Assembly (NCBI GenBank): GCA_000381625.1
Contig: KB906767.1
Coordinates: forward strand, 190,729-254,728
Source of the DNA: Bryobacterales bacterium KBS 96
GTDB lineage: Bacteria; Acidobacteriota; Terriglobia; Bryobacterales; Bryobacteraceae
Length of the DNA: 64,000 nucleotides
Reading direction: 5' to 3'
Shown here: positions 35,035 to 43,187 of the stretch, one piece after another
How the letters are laid out: every line of letters begins with the position of its first letter
Numbering within the stretch: the first letter of the stretch is position 1
Program-made: the position numbers and the translations under genes
The notes under the pieces: generated by a model
The model's input: the letters and a program-made list of their open reading frames with translations, nothing else
Database searches by the model: none
Told to the model about the DNA's origin: nothing

Positions 35035-38000
35035 TCAAAACGTGAATTTCAGCACTAACGTGCTGACGAACTGGCCGCCCAGGCAACACCAGCCCCCTTG
35101 TGTCGCTGTCGGCTTTCCGAACAGGCCGGGACTCTTCAGATTCACCACGGAACTTGGGTTCACAAAATTCGGTTCCTTGAAAACATTATTAATGTCGTAA
35201 CGGACTTGAAAGGCATATCGTTCTTTGAACACGATATTCTTCGCCAGCGACGTTTGTGTCCAGGCCAACCCTGGGCCGTTGATGATATTACGGCCAAGAT
35301 TGCCCGCCGTGAAAGGCGCGGGGTTGCCAAAGGCGTTGATATTCCACATGGAGTTCTTTAAATTGTTGTTGAAACGGTCTCCTATGGTCCAGTTCTGAAC
35401 GGCGATCTGATCCGCGGGCAAGATCTGATTTGGCCTGAGTACACCATTTCCCGGCAGGTATGGATAGGGGCTGCCGGCCGCTGTGGTGCTTCCGGTCGAG
35501 TTCAACGTGAAGGTCACGGGAAGGCCGCTTTGGAATGTCTGAATAATGGAGGCATTCCACCCTCCCAATATGTAATCCTTGAAACCGCCGCCGTTCATCC
35601 ATTTACGACCTCTGCCGAACGGTAATTCATAAGTCAGATAAGTAACCGAGCGATGGGTAATGTCATAACCGGCACGACCCTTCTCCAGGCTGCGATTGTA
35701 ATAAGTCTCCCCGGTGCAGAGCCCGTCGTTATCACAGTCGTCGAGAGCCTTGGAAAATGTGTAGAAGGACGTCATTGTTAAGCCAAACGAGGCCCTTTTT
35801 TCGATTTTTATCGTTCCGGAATGGTACGTGGAGTGCCCAAAGTTACTCCACAGATAAACCGATCCGAAATTAGGGTATGGTTTATAGGCCTGCTGGTTCT
35901 GGTAAATGCGGTTCAGGACAGTAGGATCGCTCGAAATGTTGAGCGGGATGGTGTTGGTGTCCCATTCCTCCAATAGCCCAACTCCTGCCGAACCCTGGTA
36001 GCTGAATTCGGCGAGCCAGGTGGGTCGAAATTGATATTGGAGAGTCGCGTTCCAGTTCATTGCGTAGGGATTGCGAAGCGACGGATCGTATCGCGATGCG
36101 TTTCGACCGCTAAAGTTCGTTCCGACGAAAGGCGAAGTGCCGTTGGGAAGAATCGAAAAATTGATGGGCCCCGGACCCTGATTGAGATAAAACGCCGGTC
36201 TCGGATCTCCGCTAGGTTGTTGCACGGATACAGTGCTTGAATACTCTTCGAAGTTCTGATTGAAGTCTGTAGTGAACAGGTCGATGGTCGTAAGTCCGAA
36301 TCCGCCGCGAAAAACCACTTTGTCGGAAATCTTGTACGCAAGCCCGATGCGTGGTTGAAAGTGCTTGAAGTCTCGATTGCCAAGCAGCCCGGATGGATGC
36401 GTGATGGCGCCTTTCATTCCGGTCAATGGATCGATGGCGTTAGGATCGAATTGGCTCTGCTGCCCATATTTCGTGGTGTAGGGACTCTCATACGACCACC
36501 GCAAACCGAGGTTCAGAGTCAGCCTGGGACTGTATGTGAAATCGTCCTGGACGTATAGAGCATGGCTCCACCAACGCGGAAGCCAATTCGCCAGGTAGGT
36601 GCTGTAGTCGGCCCGGACGACAGAGCCAAGCAAGAACGCCGCGAAATCGTTGCCGGTATTAGTTGTGAACGGAAAGTTCGTGCCGCCAAAACGATAGACC
36701 CCGCCCGGCAGCGATTGGCTAAACACATCGGCTCGGGTGCGCATCAGTTCGTAGCCCATTTTTACGCTGTGCCTACCCATCACCTTGGTCAGGTTCTCCT
36801 GGAGCGTGTAGTTTTCATCCACTTGATAGTAGGGGGCGCCCGGCATGGTGGCATTGTAGAAAGCATTGCCACTCGAATTGAAGAATGACGGAAACGTCGC
36901 GCCGCTAACTCCCGGTATGCCCAATTGCTGCGCCCAGTTTTCATTCACGCCGGGGGGATTGCGCGATTCCTTACGGCGGTTTGCTCCTAACCGTATCTCA
37001 TTGACGAGCGTTGGGCTGAAGACATGCGTATCGGAAATGACGCCGTTGATTTGATCGCTGGGCGCCAGCACATACGTTCCGTCCAGAAGCGACCAGTTGA
37101 GGCCGATAGCGTTACCGCTGCCTCGGGAACGATTTTGGACCTGAGAGTAACGAGCAAAAAAGCGGTTTTTCTCGCTGACGTTGTGATCGATTTTGATATC
37201 GTAGCGAGTTCTCATGGAGGTATAGGAACTGTTCGCGCCGTAATTCAGGTGCGGGCCGCCGGCGGCAATCAGGCCGGATCCACCGAGGTTATTGGGAGCG
37301 TTCCATGGCTGATGGCTCAGAAAATTGACGGCTACCGGGTCGAAGCGGCTTTGCGGAATGATGTTGTTCGGGAACTGAGTAGCGGTCCACTTTCCGGAGG
37401 CATCCTGCTTAATAGTGGCGGGATCGTAGATGGGATAACCGAGACCGTTGAACGAGAAATCGCCATTTAATTCCGCAGGTGTAGGGACGTCGGCGAAGAC
37501 GGATTGATCGTATGTTTCATTGTGACGCGACCATCCGAATAGAAAGAAGGTGCGGTTCTTTCCGTTGTAAATCTTCGGCAGAATGACCGGCCCGCTCACC
37601 AGGTCCGACAGTTCGTGATACGCGAATGGCGCGTTGCCTAAATTGAAATACGCCCGGTGCAGCATGGCGTTATTCACGTAACGATCTTCGGATTCGACGT
37701 GTAGCGAGTTTGTTCCGGATTTGTAAGTGGCGCTCAACATTCCGCCCGCCGAATGACCCTGGTCGGCGGGCAACACGGTGGTCACCATTTTCACCTCTTC
37801 AATAGCGTTTTGGGTGGTTGACATGATCCGGTTTGTCGATACGCCGCCACGGATAGGCTCCGTGGCCGAAATGCCATCCATCGTGTAACCGATCCCTCGG
37901 TCGCGCTGTCCGGCGATGTGGAATCCATTCATGCTACTGACGCCCGGCATGGTGTACATGGTCATCCACGTGTAACGCTGCATAATGGGAAGCGAATTCA

Positions 38001-38427
38001 TCTGTGTGCCGGAAAGAACGGTTCCGGTGGTGGATGTCGCGGTTTCCAGCATCGGAGGAGCCGCGTTCACCTCAACCTTTTGCGAGAGATTGCCTAGCTG
38101 CACCTGAACATCGATGGTCAGCGTGTCATTAGAGCGTAATTCAATGCCGTCGCGGTCTAGCGTCGCAAACCCGGCTCTCTCAAAAGTCAGCTTATAGGTT
38201 GCAGGAGCCAGATAGAAAAAGCGATATATCCCTTGATCGTCACTAACCGTGCGAGTCGTAAAGCCCTTTGCGGGGTTGAAGGCCGTCACCGCGACTCCCG
38301 GAACGGCCGCTCCGGACGAGTCGGTGATATGGCCGAGGATCTTCCCCGTTGCCGTTTGCGCCCACAGTGCCCGATCCGCGATTGCAACGAACGTAATAAG
38401 AATGAGAAAACACGCGCTTACTTTCAT
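35035..38427 (-). CDS. TonB-dependent receptor, Oar-like (operon leader)
   Basis: 1130 residues. Signal peptide 1-23, carboxypeptidase-regulatory-like beta domain about 25-115 (GKILGHITDSSGAAVPGVAVTA), plug domain, then a long outer-membrane barrel ending in ...LVLKFTF with the C-terminal aromatic residue used for barrel assembly. Such proteins import large or scarce nutrients using TonB energy. It is the first gene of the ten-gene unit and 21 bases before the enolase-type gene. Ribosome site AGAGAGG precedes the ATG. Substrate unknown; its barrel is unlike that of the second receptor in detail but of the same family. Confidence 0.9.
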   Translation of the reverse strand: MKVSACFLILITFVAIADRALWAQTATGKILGHITDSSGAAVPGVAVTAFNPAKGFTTRTVSDDQGIYRFFYLAPATYKLTFERAGFATLDRDGIELRSNDTLTIDVQVQLGNLSQKVEVNAAPPMLETATSTTGTVLSGTQMNSLPIMQRYTWMTMYTMPGVSSMNGFHIAGQRDRGIGYTMDGISATEPIRGGVSTNRIMSTTQNAIEEVKMVTTVLPADQGHSAGGMLSATYKSGTNSLHVESEDRYVNNAMLHRAYFNLGNAPFAYHELSDLVSGPVILPKIYNGKNRTFFLFGWSRHNETYDQSVFADVPTPAELNGDFSFNGLGYPIYDPATIKQDASGKWTATQFPNNIIPQSRFDPVAVNFLSHQPWNAPNNLGGSGLIAAGGPHLNYGANSSYTSMRTRYDIKIDHNVSEKNRFFARYSQVQNRSRGSGNAIGLNWSLLDGTYVLAPSDQINGVISDTHVFSPTLVNEIRLGANRRKESRNPPGVNENWAQQLGIPGVSGATFPSFFNSSGNAFYNATMPGAPYYQVDENYTLQENLTKVMGRHSVKMGYELMRTRADVFSQSLPGGVYRFGGTNFPFTTNTGNDFAAFLLGSVVRADYSTYLANWLPRWWSHALYVQDDFTYSPRLTLNLGLRWSYESPYTTKYGQQSQFDPNAIDPLTGMKGAITHPSGLLGNRDFKHFQPRIGLAYKISDKVVFRGGFGLTTIDLFTTDFNQNFEEYSSTVSVQQPSGDPRPAFYLNQGPGPINFSILPNGTSPFVGTNFSGRNASRYDPSLRNPYAMNWNATLQYQFRPTWLAEFSYQGSAGVGLLEEWDTNTIPLNISSDPTVLNRIYQNQQAYKPYPNFGSVYLWSNFGHSTYHSGTIKIEKRASFGLTMTSFYTFSKALDDCDNDGLCTGETYYNRSLEKGRAGYDITHRSVTYLTYELPFGRGRKWMNGGGFKDYILGGWNASIIQTFQSGLPVTFTLNSTGSTTAAGSPYPYLPGNGVLRPNQILPADQIAVQNWTIGDRFNNNLKNSMWNINAFGNPAPFTAGNLGRNIINGPGLAWTQTSLAKNIVFKERYAFQVRYDINNVFKEPNFVNPSSVVNLKSPGLFGKPTATQGGWCCLGGQFVSTLVLKFTF

Positions 38428-38550
38428 GATCGAACCTCTCTCGCAGCCTCTGCTGTAACTGTTTAGTCAGGACTCGAAACATCCGGCGGCAAGCGCCATC
38501 AACAGAAGAGCCGCCATGGTGGAAAAGCGGCCGGTTCCGAAATAAGGTTG

Positions 38551-38617
38551 ATTCTATATCGACCGGCAGGGTATGCCGCGTCAAATCTTCGTTAAATTCG
38601 CTTTACAAAGACTTAAC
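38551..38617 (-). promoter_or_regulatory. Candidate OmpR-type regulator site and promoter of the TonB-led operon
   Basis: In the 191-base gap between the regulator stop and the receptor ATG, TTAA (38592), TTAC (38603) and TTAA (38614) recur with an exact 11-base period, as in OmpR/PhoB-class direct-repeat sites. Just downstream on the minus strand lie TTGACG (38579-38584) and an AT-rich GATATAGAAT (38551-38560). Spacing to any -10 is not ideal, as in activator-dependent promoters. The rest of the gap is GC-rich leader. Confidence 0.45.
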
Positions 38618-38618
38618 A

Positions 38619-39299
38619 TTAATCGCCAAAGCGATAGCCGATTCCGTGAACGGTCACAATCCATTTGGGTTGCTTTGGATCTTCTTCGAGCTTTTGCCGA
38701 AGCCAAGCCACATGAACATCGACAGTCCGCGTGGAAGGCGCGGAATCATAGCCCCAGACGGCACGCAATAACTGCTCTCGTGTCAGAGTTTCGCCTCGAT
38801 GCTCAGTGAAATATTTTAGAAGTTGAAATTCACGGGCGGATACGGGCACTTGCTTCGCATCGCGCCACACCTCGGCGCGGCGGGGATCGAAGCGGATGCC
38901 CCCGAAGCGGAGGGCGCTTGAATAGCCTTTTAGCGCTGGGCGCCGCAATAGCGCTTCCACGCGAGCCAGGAATTCCGGCATCTCGAACGGTTTTGTGAGA
39001 TAGTCGTCTGCGCCGATTTTGAGTCCCAATACTTTGTCGAACGTTTGACTGCGCGCGGTCAGCATCAGGATAGGAGTGTCGATCCCTTCGTGCCGCAAGT
39101 CGCGGCAAACATCGAGACCGTTTTTGCGTGGAAGCATGATGTCCAGGACAACAAGATCGAATAAGCCAGTGGCTGCTTTGTCGAATCCATCGATTCCATT
39201 GGCGGCGGTTTCCACTTTGAATCCTTCGTCACGGACCCGATCGCCTAGCGTTTTCCGCAGGCCCGGCTCGTCTTCGACAAGCAGAATACTTTTCTCCAT
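38619..39299 (-). CDS. OmpR/PhoB-family response regulator
   Basis: 226 residues. Receiver domain 1-120: phospho-acceptor D53 (VVLDIMLPRKNG), switch Thr in LMLTAR and conserved Lys in DDYLTKPFE. Winged-helix DNA-binding domain 130-226 (SAREFQLLKYF, RTVDVHVAWLRQKLEE, VHGIGYRF). The start is three bases after the kinase stop, with GGAG inside the kinase gene, so the pair is coupled. Lies immediately upstream of the TonB-led operon in the same direction and is likely to control it. Confidence 0.94.
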   Translation of the reverse strand: MEKSILLVEDEPGLRKTLGDRVRDEGFKVETAANGIDGFDKAATGLFDLVVLDIMLPRKNGLDVCRDLRHEGIDTPILMLTARSQTFDKVLGLKIGADDYLTKPFEMPEFLARVEALLRRPALKGYSSALRFGGIRFDPRRAEVWRDAKQVPVSAREFQLLKYFTEHRGETLTREQLLRAVWGYDSAPSTRTVDVHVAWLRQKLEEDPKQPKWIVTVHGIGYRFGD

Positions 39300-39302
39300 G
39301 GT

Positions 39303-40979
39303 TTAGGACTCCACTAATGCTTCGACAGGTACGGTTGAACTGTTCATATACGCTGGAGGAATGTGAAGCGTGAAGGCGCTCCCCTTGCCAACCGCGCTCT
39401 TTACGGTAATTCGCGCGCCCATCGAATTTGCGGCTTCGCGAGCGAGGCTCAGCCCAAGGCCCGTGCCGCGGATTTGTGCCGAGCGGGCAGTTTGCCCGCG
39501 ATAAAACGGCTCAAACACGTGCCGCAACTCGGCGGCGGAGATGCCGATGCCTCGATCTTCCACCGTAATTTGAACGCCGGTGCCATGGCCGGTCTCAACC
39601 GTTTGCGCTCGAATTCCCAGCCATTGCGCGTCGCCGCCATATTTCAAGGCGTTGCTGATTAAATTGAGAAGACATTCCGACAACAAGTCGGGATCTGCGC
39701 GAACCATCGGCAAATTGGGATCGACAATTTTTTCGAGAGACAGCCGGTTACCGTCGATTGCGGTGACTGCTGCCGACAGAGCCCGGTCGATGACATCTGT
39801 TATGCGGAAAAACTGAATATCCCGCGAACGGATATCCGCTTTGGCCGCGGAGAAACGCAGCGTCTGCTCGACAAGGCCCGAAAGCCGCCTACACTCGCTC
39901 CGAATGAGCGCGCCATATTCCTGAACGTCCTTGGCGGACCGGACGACGCCTTCGGCAAGGTTGTCCGCTGCCGAGCCGATCACGGAAAGAGGTGTCCTCA
40001 ATTCGTGCGAGACCCCCGCAACGAATTCCATCTGAAGCTTCAGGAACGCTTGCGCGCGCAACATGGAAACAACGATAGTGGCCAATCCCAATGCAAGCAC
40101 GATCAAGACTCCGAAATTGACTGCCAGCCAGCGGTGGCTCAGTTTGGCCGCGGCCGCCGCAAGCGATCCTTGCCGATCTTTGGCAACCAGCATCCACTTA
40201 TCACCCGTGCCCTCTGTCGAAAAGAATCGAAAGCCTTCGAATAAGAAAACCTTTTCATCCCAATAGCGAAACGTATCGCTGGAGAGGCTTGGGTCGGACT
40301 GATAGAGCAAGGTGTTGTGAAGACCGCCTAAAACTCCGATTTGAAAATCCGTGGAACGATGGCTCCCCAGGTACCGGCTAACGAGATCCGGAAACAGGTC
40401 TGTCTTCAACCTTTCGGTGCTTAGTTCGATCACAACGAAACGCCGGGCACGACCGCGACCTGAAGCCTGAATGAGCAGAGGCGCGCTCTCCGGTAATGCC
40501 CAAAGTAGCGGTTCGGCCTTCATTGGTTTCTGGGCGGTAACCGGCGGCGAATAGGATGCTAACCCCGCCAATAATGTTGCCAGGCGCTCTGGGTGTAACG
40601 GAGCCTCAAACGTGTTTGAAGCCGCGTTCCACTGCAAAACTCGCCGGTTGTTCGACGTGAACGCAAACGCATATACATTCGCGACAATTTCGGGATGTGG
40701 CGATTGTTGCCGCCAAAGAGCGAAGTTCCGGGAGTATTCACGTCCTTCTAACGGCAACGAAGCAGGGTCAAGGCTATGGCATAGATTCCGAATTTCGCGG
40801 TCGAATTCGGCCTGAATATGAGAAACGGCCGTGTGCAACTCTGCCTGCATTCGATCGCGGCTCGCTTCGCGAATAATGCCGGCCCATCGGTACTCCAACG
40901 TCGCCAGAACCCCCAGAGCAAGAGCAAGTGTACCGATGAGAGAAATCAGAAATAGCGAGCGGCGCCCCGGCTGAATCAT
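39303..40979 (-). CDS. Membrane sensor histidine kinase
   Basis: 558 residues. Membrane segment 1 near the N-terminus (LFLISLIGTLALALGVLA), a periplasmic sensor region of about 240 residues with no recognised fold, membrane segment 2 (VNFGVLIVLALGLATIVVSML), then HisKA with GVSHELRTPLSVIG and an HATPase domain (NLISNALKYGG, EDRGIGIS, GTGLGLSLA). Likely phosphorylates the response regulator encoded three bases downstream. ATG 40979 is chosen over a TTG at 41015 that only adds an unlikely leader. The pair probably senses the nutrient handled by the next operon. Confidence 0.92.
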   Translation of the reverse strand: MIQPGRRSLFLISLIGTLALALGVLATLEYRWAGIIREASRDRMQAELHTAVSHIQAEFDREIRNLCHSLDPASLPLEGREYSRNFALWRQQSPHPEIVANVYAFAFTSNNRRVLQWNAASNTFEAPLHPERLATLLAGLASYSPPVTAQKPMKAEPLLWALPESAPLLIQASGRGRARRFVVIELSTERLKTDLFPDLVSRYLGSHRSTDFQIGVLGGLHNTLLYQSDPSLSSDTFRYWDEKVFLFEGFRFFSTEGTGDKWMLVAKDRQGSLAAAAAKLSHRWLAVNFGVLIVLALGLATIVVSMLRAQAFLKLQMEFVAGVSHELRTPLSVIGSAADNLAEGVVRSAKDVQEYGALIRSECRRLSGLVEQTLRFSAAKADIRSRDIQFFRITDVIDRALSAAVTAIDGNRLSLEKIVDPNLPMVRADPDLLSECLLNLISNALKYGGDAQWLGIRAQTVETGHGTGVQITVEDRGIGISAAELRHVFEPFYRGQTARSAQIRGTGLGLSLAREAANSMGARITVKSAVGKGSAFTLHIPPAYMNSSTVPVEALVES

Positions 40980-41018
40980 CCTGAAATCATATTTGAAAAG
41001 TCTGCCTTCCGGCAACGC

Positions 41019-41745
41019 TCAGGTATCCGTATTCGCGCCTGCCGTAAGTGAAATATCGAGTAGGGCTAAATCGGAATCGCCTGTTCCGCTTCGCGGCACC
41101 GACGGAATGCGAGGGCAATTTGGTTGTGGCGAACAGGAGTTATCAGAATAGAGGATTGAAATCCGTTTTGCGTTGGTCAGGGAGATCAGTTGATCGAGCG
41201 GCAGCGCGTTCCGGACGACTCGCGCGGGTTCGACAGGTGTGAACTCAAGCCGGGTACCGTCGGCTTCCGCTTTGTCGAAAGCTTCTGTCCCCAAGGATTT
41301 CCCGATAACCTGAAACTTGTCGATCTCATAGGGAAGCCCGTCCGATGTAAGAGATGACGGCCCGGCGGTTACTTGGAAATGAAGGTGAGGCGCTATCGAG
41401 TTGCCGGAGTTTCCAACCAGTCCGATCACCTGGCCGAGTTTAACGTTCTCGCCACGATGAACACGAATGCTTCCTGGTTGCATGTGCGTGCTCGCCGAAA
41501 ATAATCTCTCATTGCCGTGCAACTCTGCCGTAAAATTCCGGAGCAGGTCCTGAGCGCGGCGCCCAAACCTTGAACGATTTCCGTTCCGGCAGATCTTCAA
41601 ATGCTTTTTGAATTTCTGCCTCTAATGCTCGGCAATTTTGGCTCCGATCTCGCTGAACTGGAGCGGTGTCATCTAGACCGTGTGCCCGCGAAAGGCCAAC
41701 GCCGGCTGGAGCCAAGGCCAGTAGTGCTCGTCTCGATCGAAGCAT
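41019..41745 (-). pseudogene. Decayed hybrid: class A beta-lactamase-like N-terminus joined to M23 peptidase C-terminus
   Basis: Reading from ATG 41745, a signal peptide and EIQKAFEDLPERKSFKVWAP run into a stop after EFYGRVARQ. Removing one base in the AAAA run at 41532-41535 restores a frame reading EFTAELHGNERLFSAST, which resembles the approach to a serine-hydrolase SxxK motif, but the Lys is missing. From there the chain continues as HMQPGSIRVHRGENVKLGQVIG and SGNSIAPHLHFQV, an M23 (LytM) zinc-peptidase C-terminus lacking its first metal-binding part. It looks like two genes fused by a deletion and then frameshifted. A sequencing error could explain the frameshift but not the join. The beta-lactamase label rests on recalled family similarity. 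Confidence 0.62.
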
Positions 41746-41911
41746 CGAGAATTGATTATACGCGAGAACTTCAACCTTGAATTATCACCGGCCTGGTACT
41801 CTCGTCATTTTTCATTGCCGTTGATAAAGGCCGATATCTTCGCTTGAACATACAACTGGATAGACTACAGAATGAGAAGTTCGGGAAACACCTTTTTAGG
41901 AGAGATGCGCA

Positions 41912-42526
41912 ATGAAGATAACGCAGCGAGGTATGTTCTTGGCGGCCATCATCACATCACTGTCCGCGGCGGCGATTGCTCAGGCTCCAGCGGGACGCCC
42001 GGCAGCGGCGCCCCGGCTAGTGCTTTGGGTAACCACAACTGCATGGCCCGATGGTGGAGAAATTCCCATGAGATATGCGGCCCATGGTGAGAACAAGTCG
42101 CCGGCGTTTGAGTTCCACTGGAACCGGGGCACAAATCCGAGCACCGCTCCGGAAAGTCTGCGAAGTTACGCGGTCATTCTTCACGATGTTGAGAATTCTT
42201 CCAACAAAACGACGGTCGACACGCTCCACTGGACGGCCTTCAACATACCGGGAACAGCGAAAGGCTTGCCGGAGGGATTAGGCGCGGGTGACCTGCCCGA
42301 TGGGACGCGCAATGGTCCAGGGATCGCGGAGCGCGGGGGGAAGACCCCAGCCTATTTCGGGCCGGGCGCCGGCCCGGGACCGATACATCATTACGTGTTC
42401 GAGTTCTATGCTCTGGATACGAAGCTGGATCTGCCCGCCAATACAACGCGTGACGACCTGCTCAAGGCAATGGATGGTCACGTCGTGGGCAAGGCGGCGT
42501 GGTTCGGCCGCTTCCATGCCAAGTAA
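41912..42526 (+). CDS. Exported YbhB/YbcL-type PEBP-family protein
   Basis: 204 residues with a Sec signal (FLAAIITSLSAAAIAQA). The PEBP (Raf-kinase-inhibitor-like) core is visible: PMRYAAHGENKSPAFEFHW, SYAVILHDVE, HWTAFNIPGTAKGLPEG, a Gly/Pro-rich loop and HHYVFEFYALDTKLDLP. Bacterial members bind anionic ligands; function unknown. The loop region GPGAGPGPIHH replaces the usual GPCPPxGxxH, keeping the His. Ribosome site AGGAGAG is nine bases from the ATG. A weak promoter, TTGAAC (41844) with TACAGA (41866), lies upstream. Monocistronic. Confidence 0.85.
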   Translation: MKITQRGMFLAAIITSLSAAAIAQAPAGRPAAAPRLVLWVTTTAWPDGGEIPMRYAAHGENKSPAFEFHWNRGTNPSTAPESLRSYAVILHDVENSSNKTTVDTLHWTAFNIPGTAKGLPEGLGAGDLPDGTRNGPGIAERGGKTPAYFGPGAGPGPIHHYVFEFYALDTKLDLPANTTRDDLLKAMDGHVVGKAAWFGRFHAK

Positions 42527-42653
42527 ATAACGGGCGGTTGCTTTGACGATTCCCGGCTCGCCGGCGACATCGCGGAGGAACTCGCGGTTGATCCTGAATT
42601 CGCAGGCGATGAAACCGCGACAGCCGGCGGAACCGGCAAACGGAACGTGTGCT

Positions 42654-42995
42654 TCACAAAATTGGTTCTGCCGTCTCGAAATAAAAATGGTGATGATTGC
42701 GGCAGCCTGGGTTGAAGTCAGCGTGGCAGGCAGGGCACTTGTTTGCGGATTCAAGATACTGCCGTATGCTCAACTCCGTCCCACAGCTTCCGCAAAGCAC
42801 GGCCGGCTGATCCCATTCGTGGCGCGGCCAAACTCGGGCAGTATGACCGGCTAACGCGTCGTGGCAATCTTTGCAGGCATAGTAAACACCACAGCACTTC
42901 ATCTTGATCGCGACGATGTCTTGCGGTTTGTGGTAGTGAGTGCAGCGCGTTTGCGCGTCTAGATCGATTCCGCTAACGTGTGGCGCCGAGGACAT
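42654..42995 (-). CDS. CHY zinc-finger protein
   Basis: 113 residues. Cys/His pairs of the CHY finger (PF05495) are all present: CTHYH, MKCCGVYYACKDCHDALAGH, LCGSCGTEL, CPACHADFNPGCRNHHHFYF. The family includes yeast Hot13, which acts on zinc and oxidation state of mitochondrial import proteins; bacterial members are unstudied. ATG 42995 begins the conserved region; the frame is open 34 codons upstream without conservation. No ribosome site is clear. Probably cytoplasmic and zinc-binding. The 192 bases upstream hold no gene. Confidence 0.82.
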   Translation of the reverse strand: MSSAPHVSGIDLDAQTRCTHYHKPQDIVAIKMKCCGVYYACKDCHDALAGHTARVWPRHEWDQPAVLCGSCGTELSIRQYLESANKCPACHADFNPGCRNHHHFYFETAEPIL

Positions 42996-43187
42996 GGTAT
43001 TCAGCTTCACGATAGACCGCCTGAACCTTTCTACCAGACGCGCGCGGCGGCTATCGTCGGCGTAGCGGGGATTTTCACAGACCACGGGAACATGCAATAA
43101 AGACCAGGGGAGTCTGAGATCCCGGAGTAGAACGTCGCCCGGCCACCGGCTTTCGAGTCCTCAGCGGTCTTCCGATTTTGTGCGGCG

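Noticed and set aside
41019-41600. Intact M23 peptidase gene starting at 41600
   Set aside because: The first 30 codons read as a frame-shifted version of the upstream serine-hydrolase-like sequence, and the N-terminal half of the M23 domain is missing.
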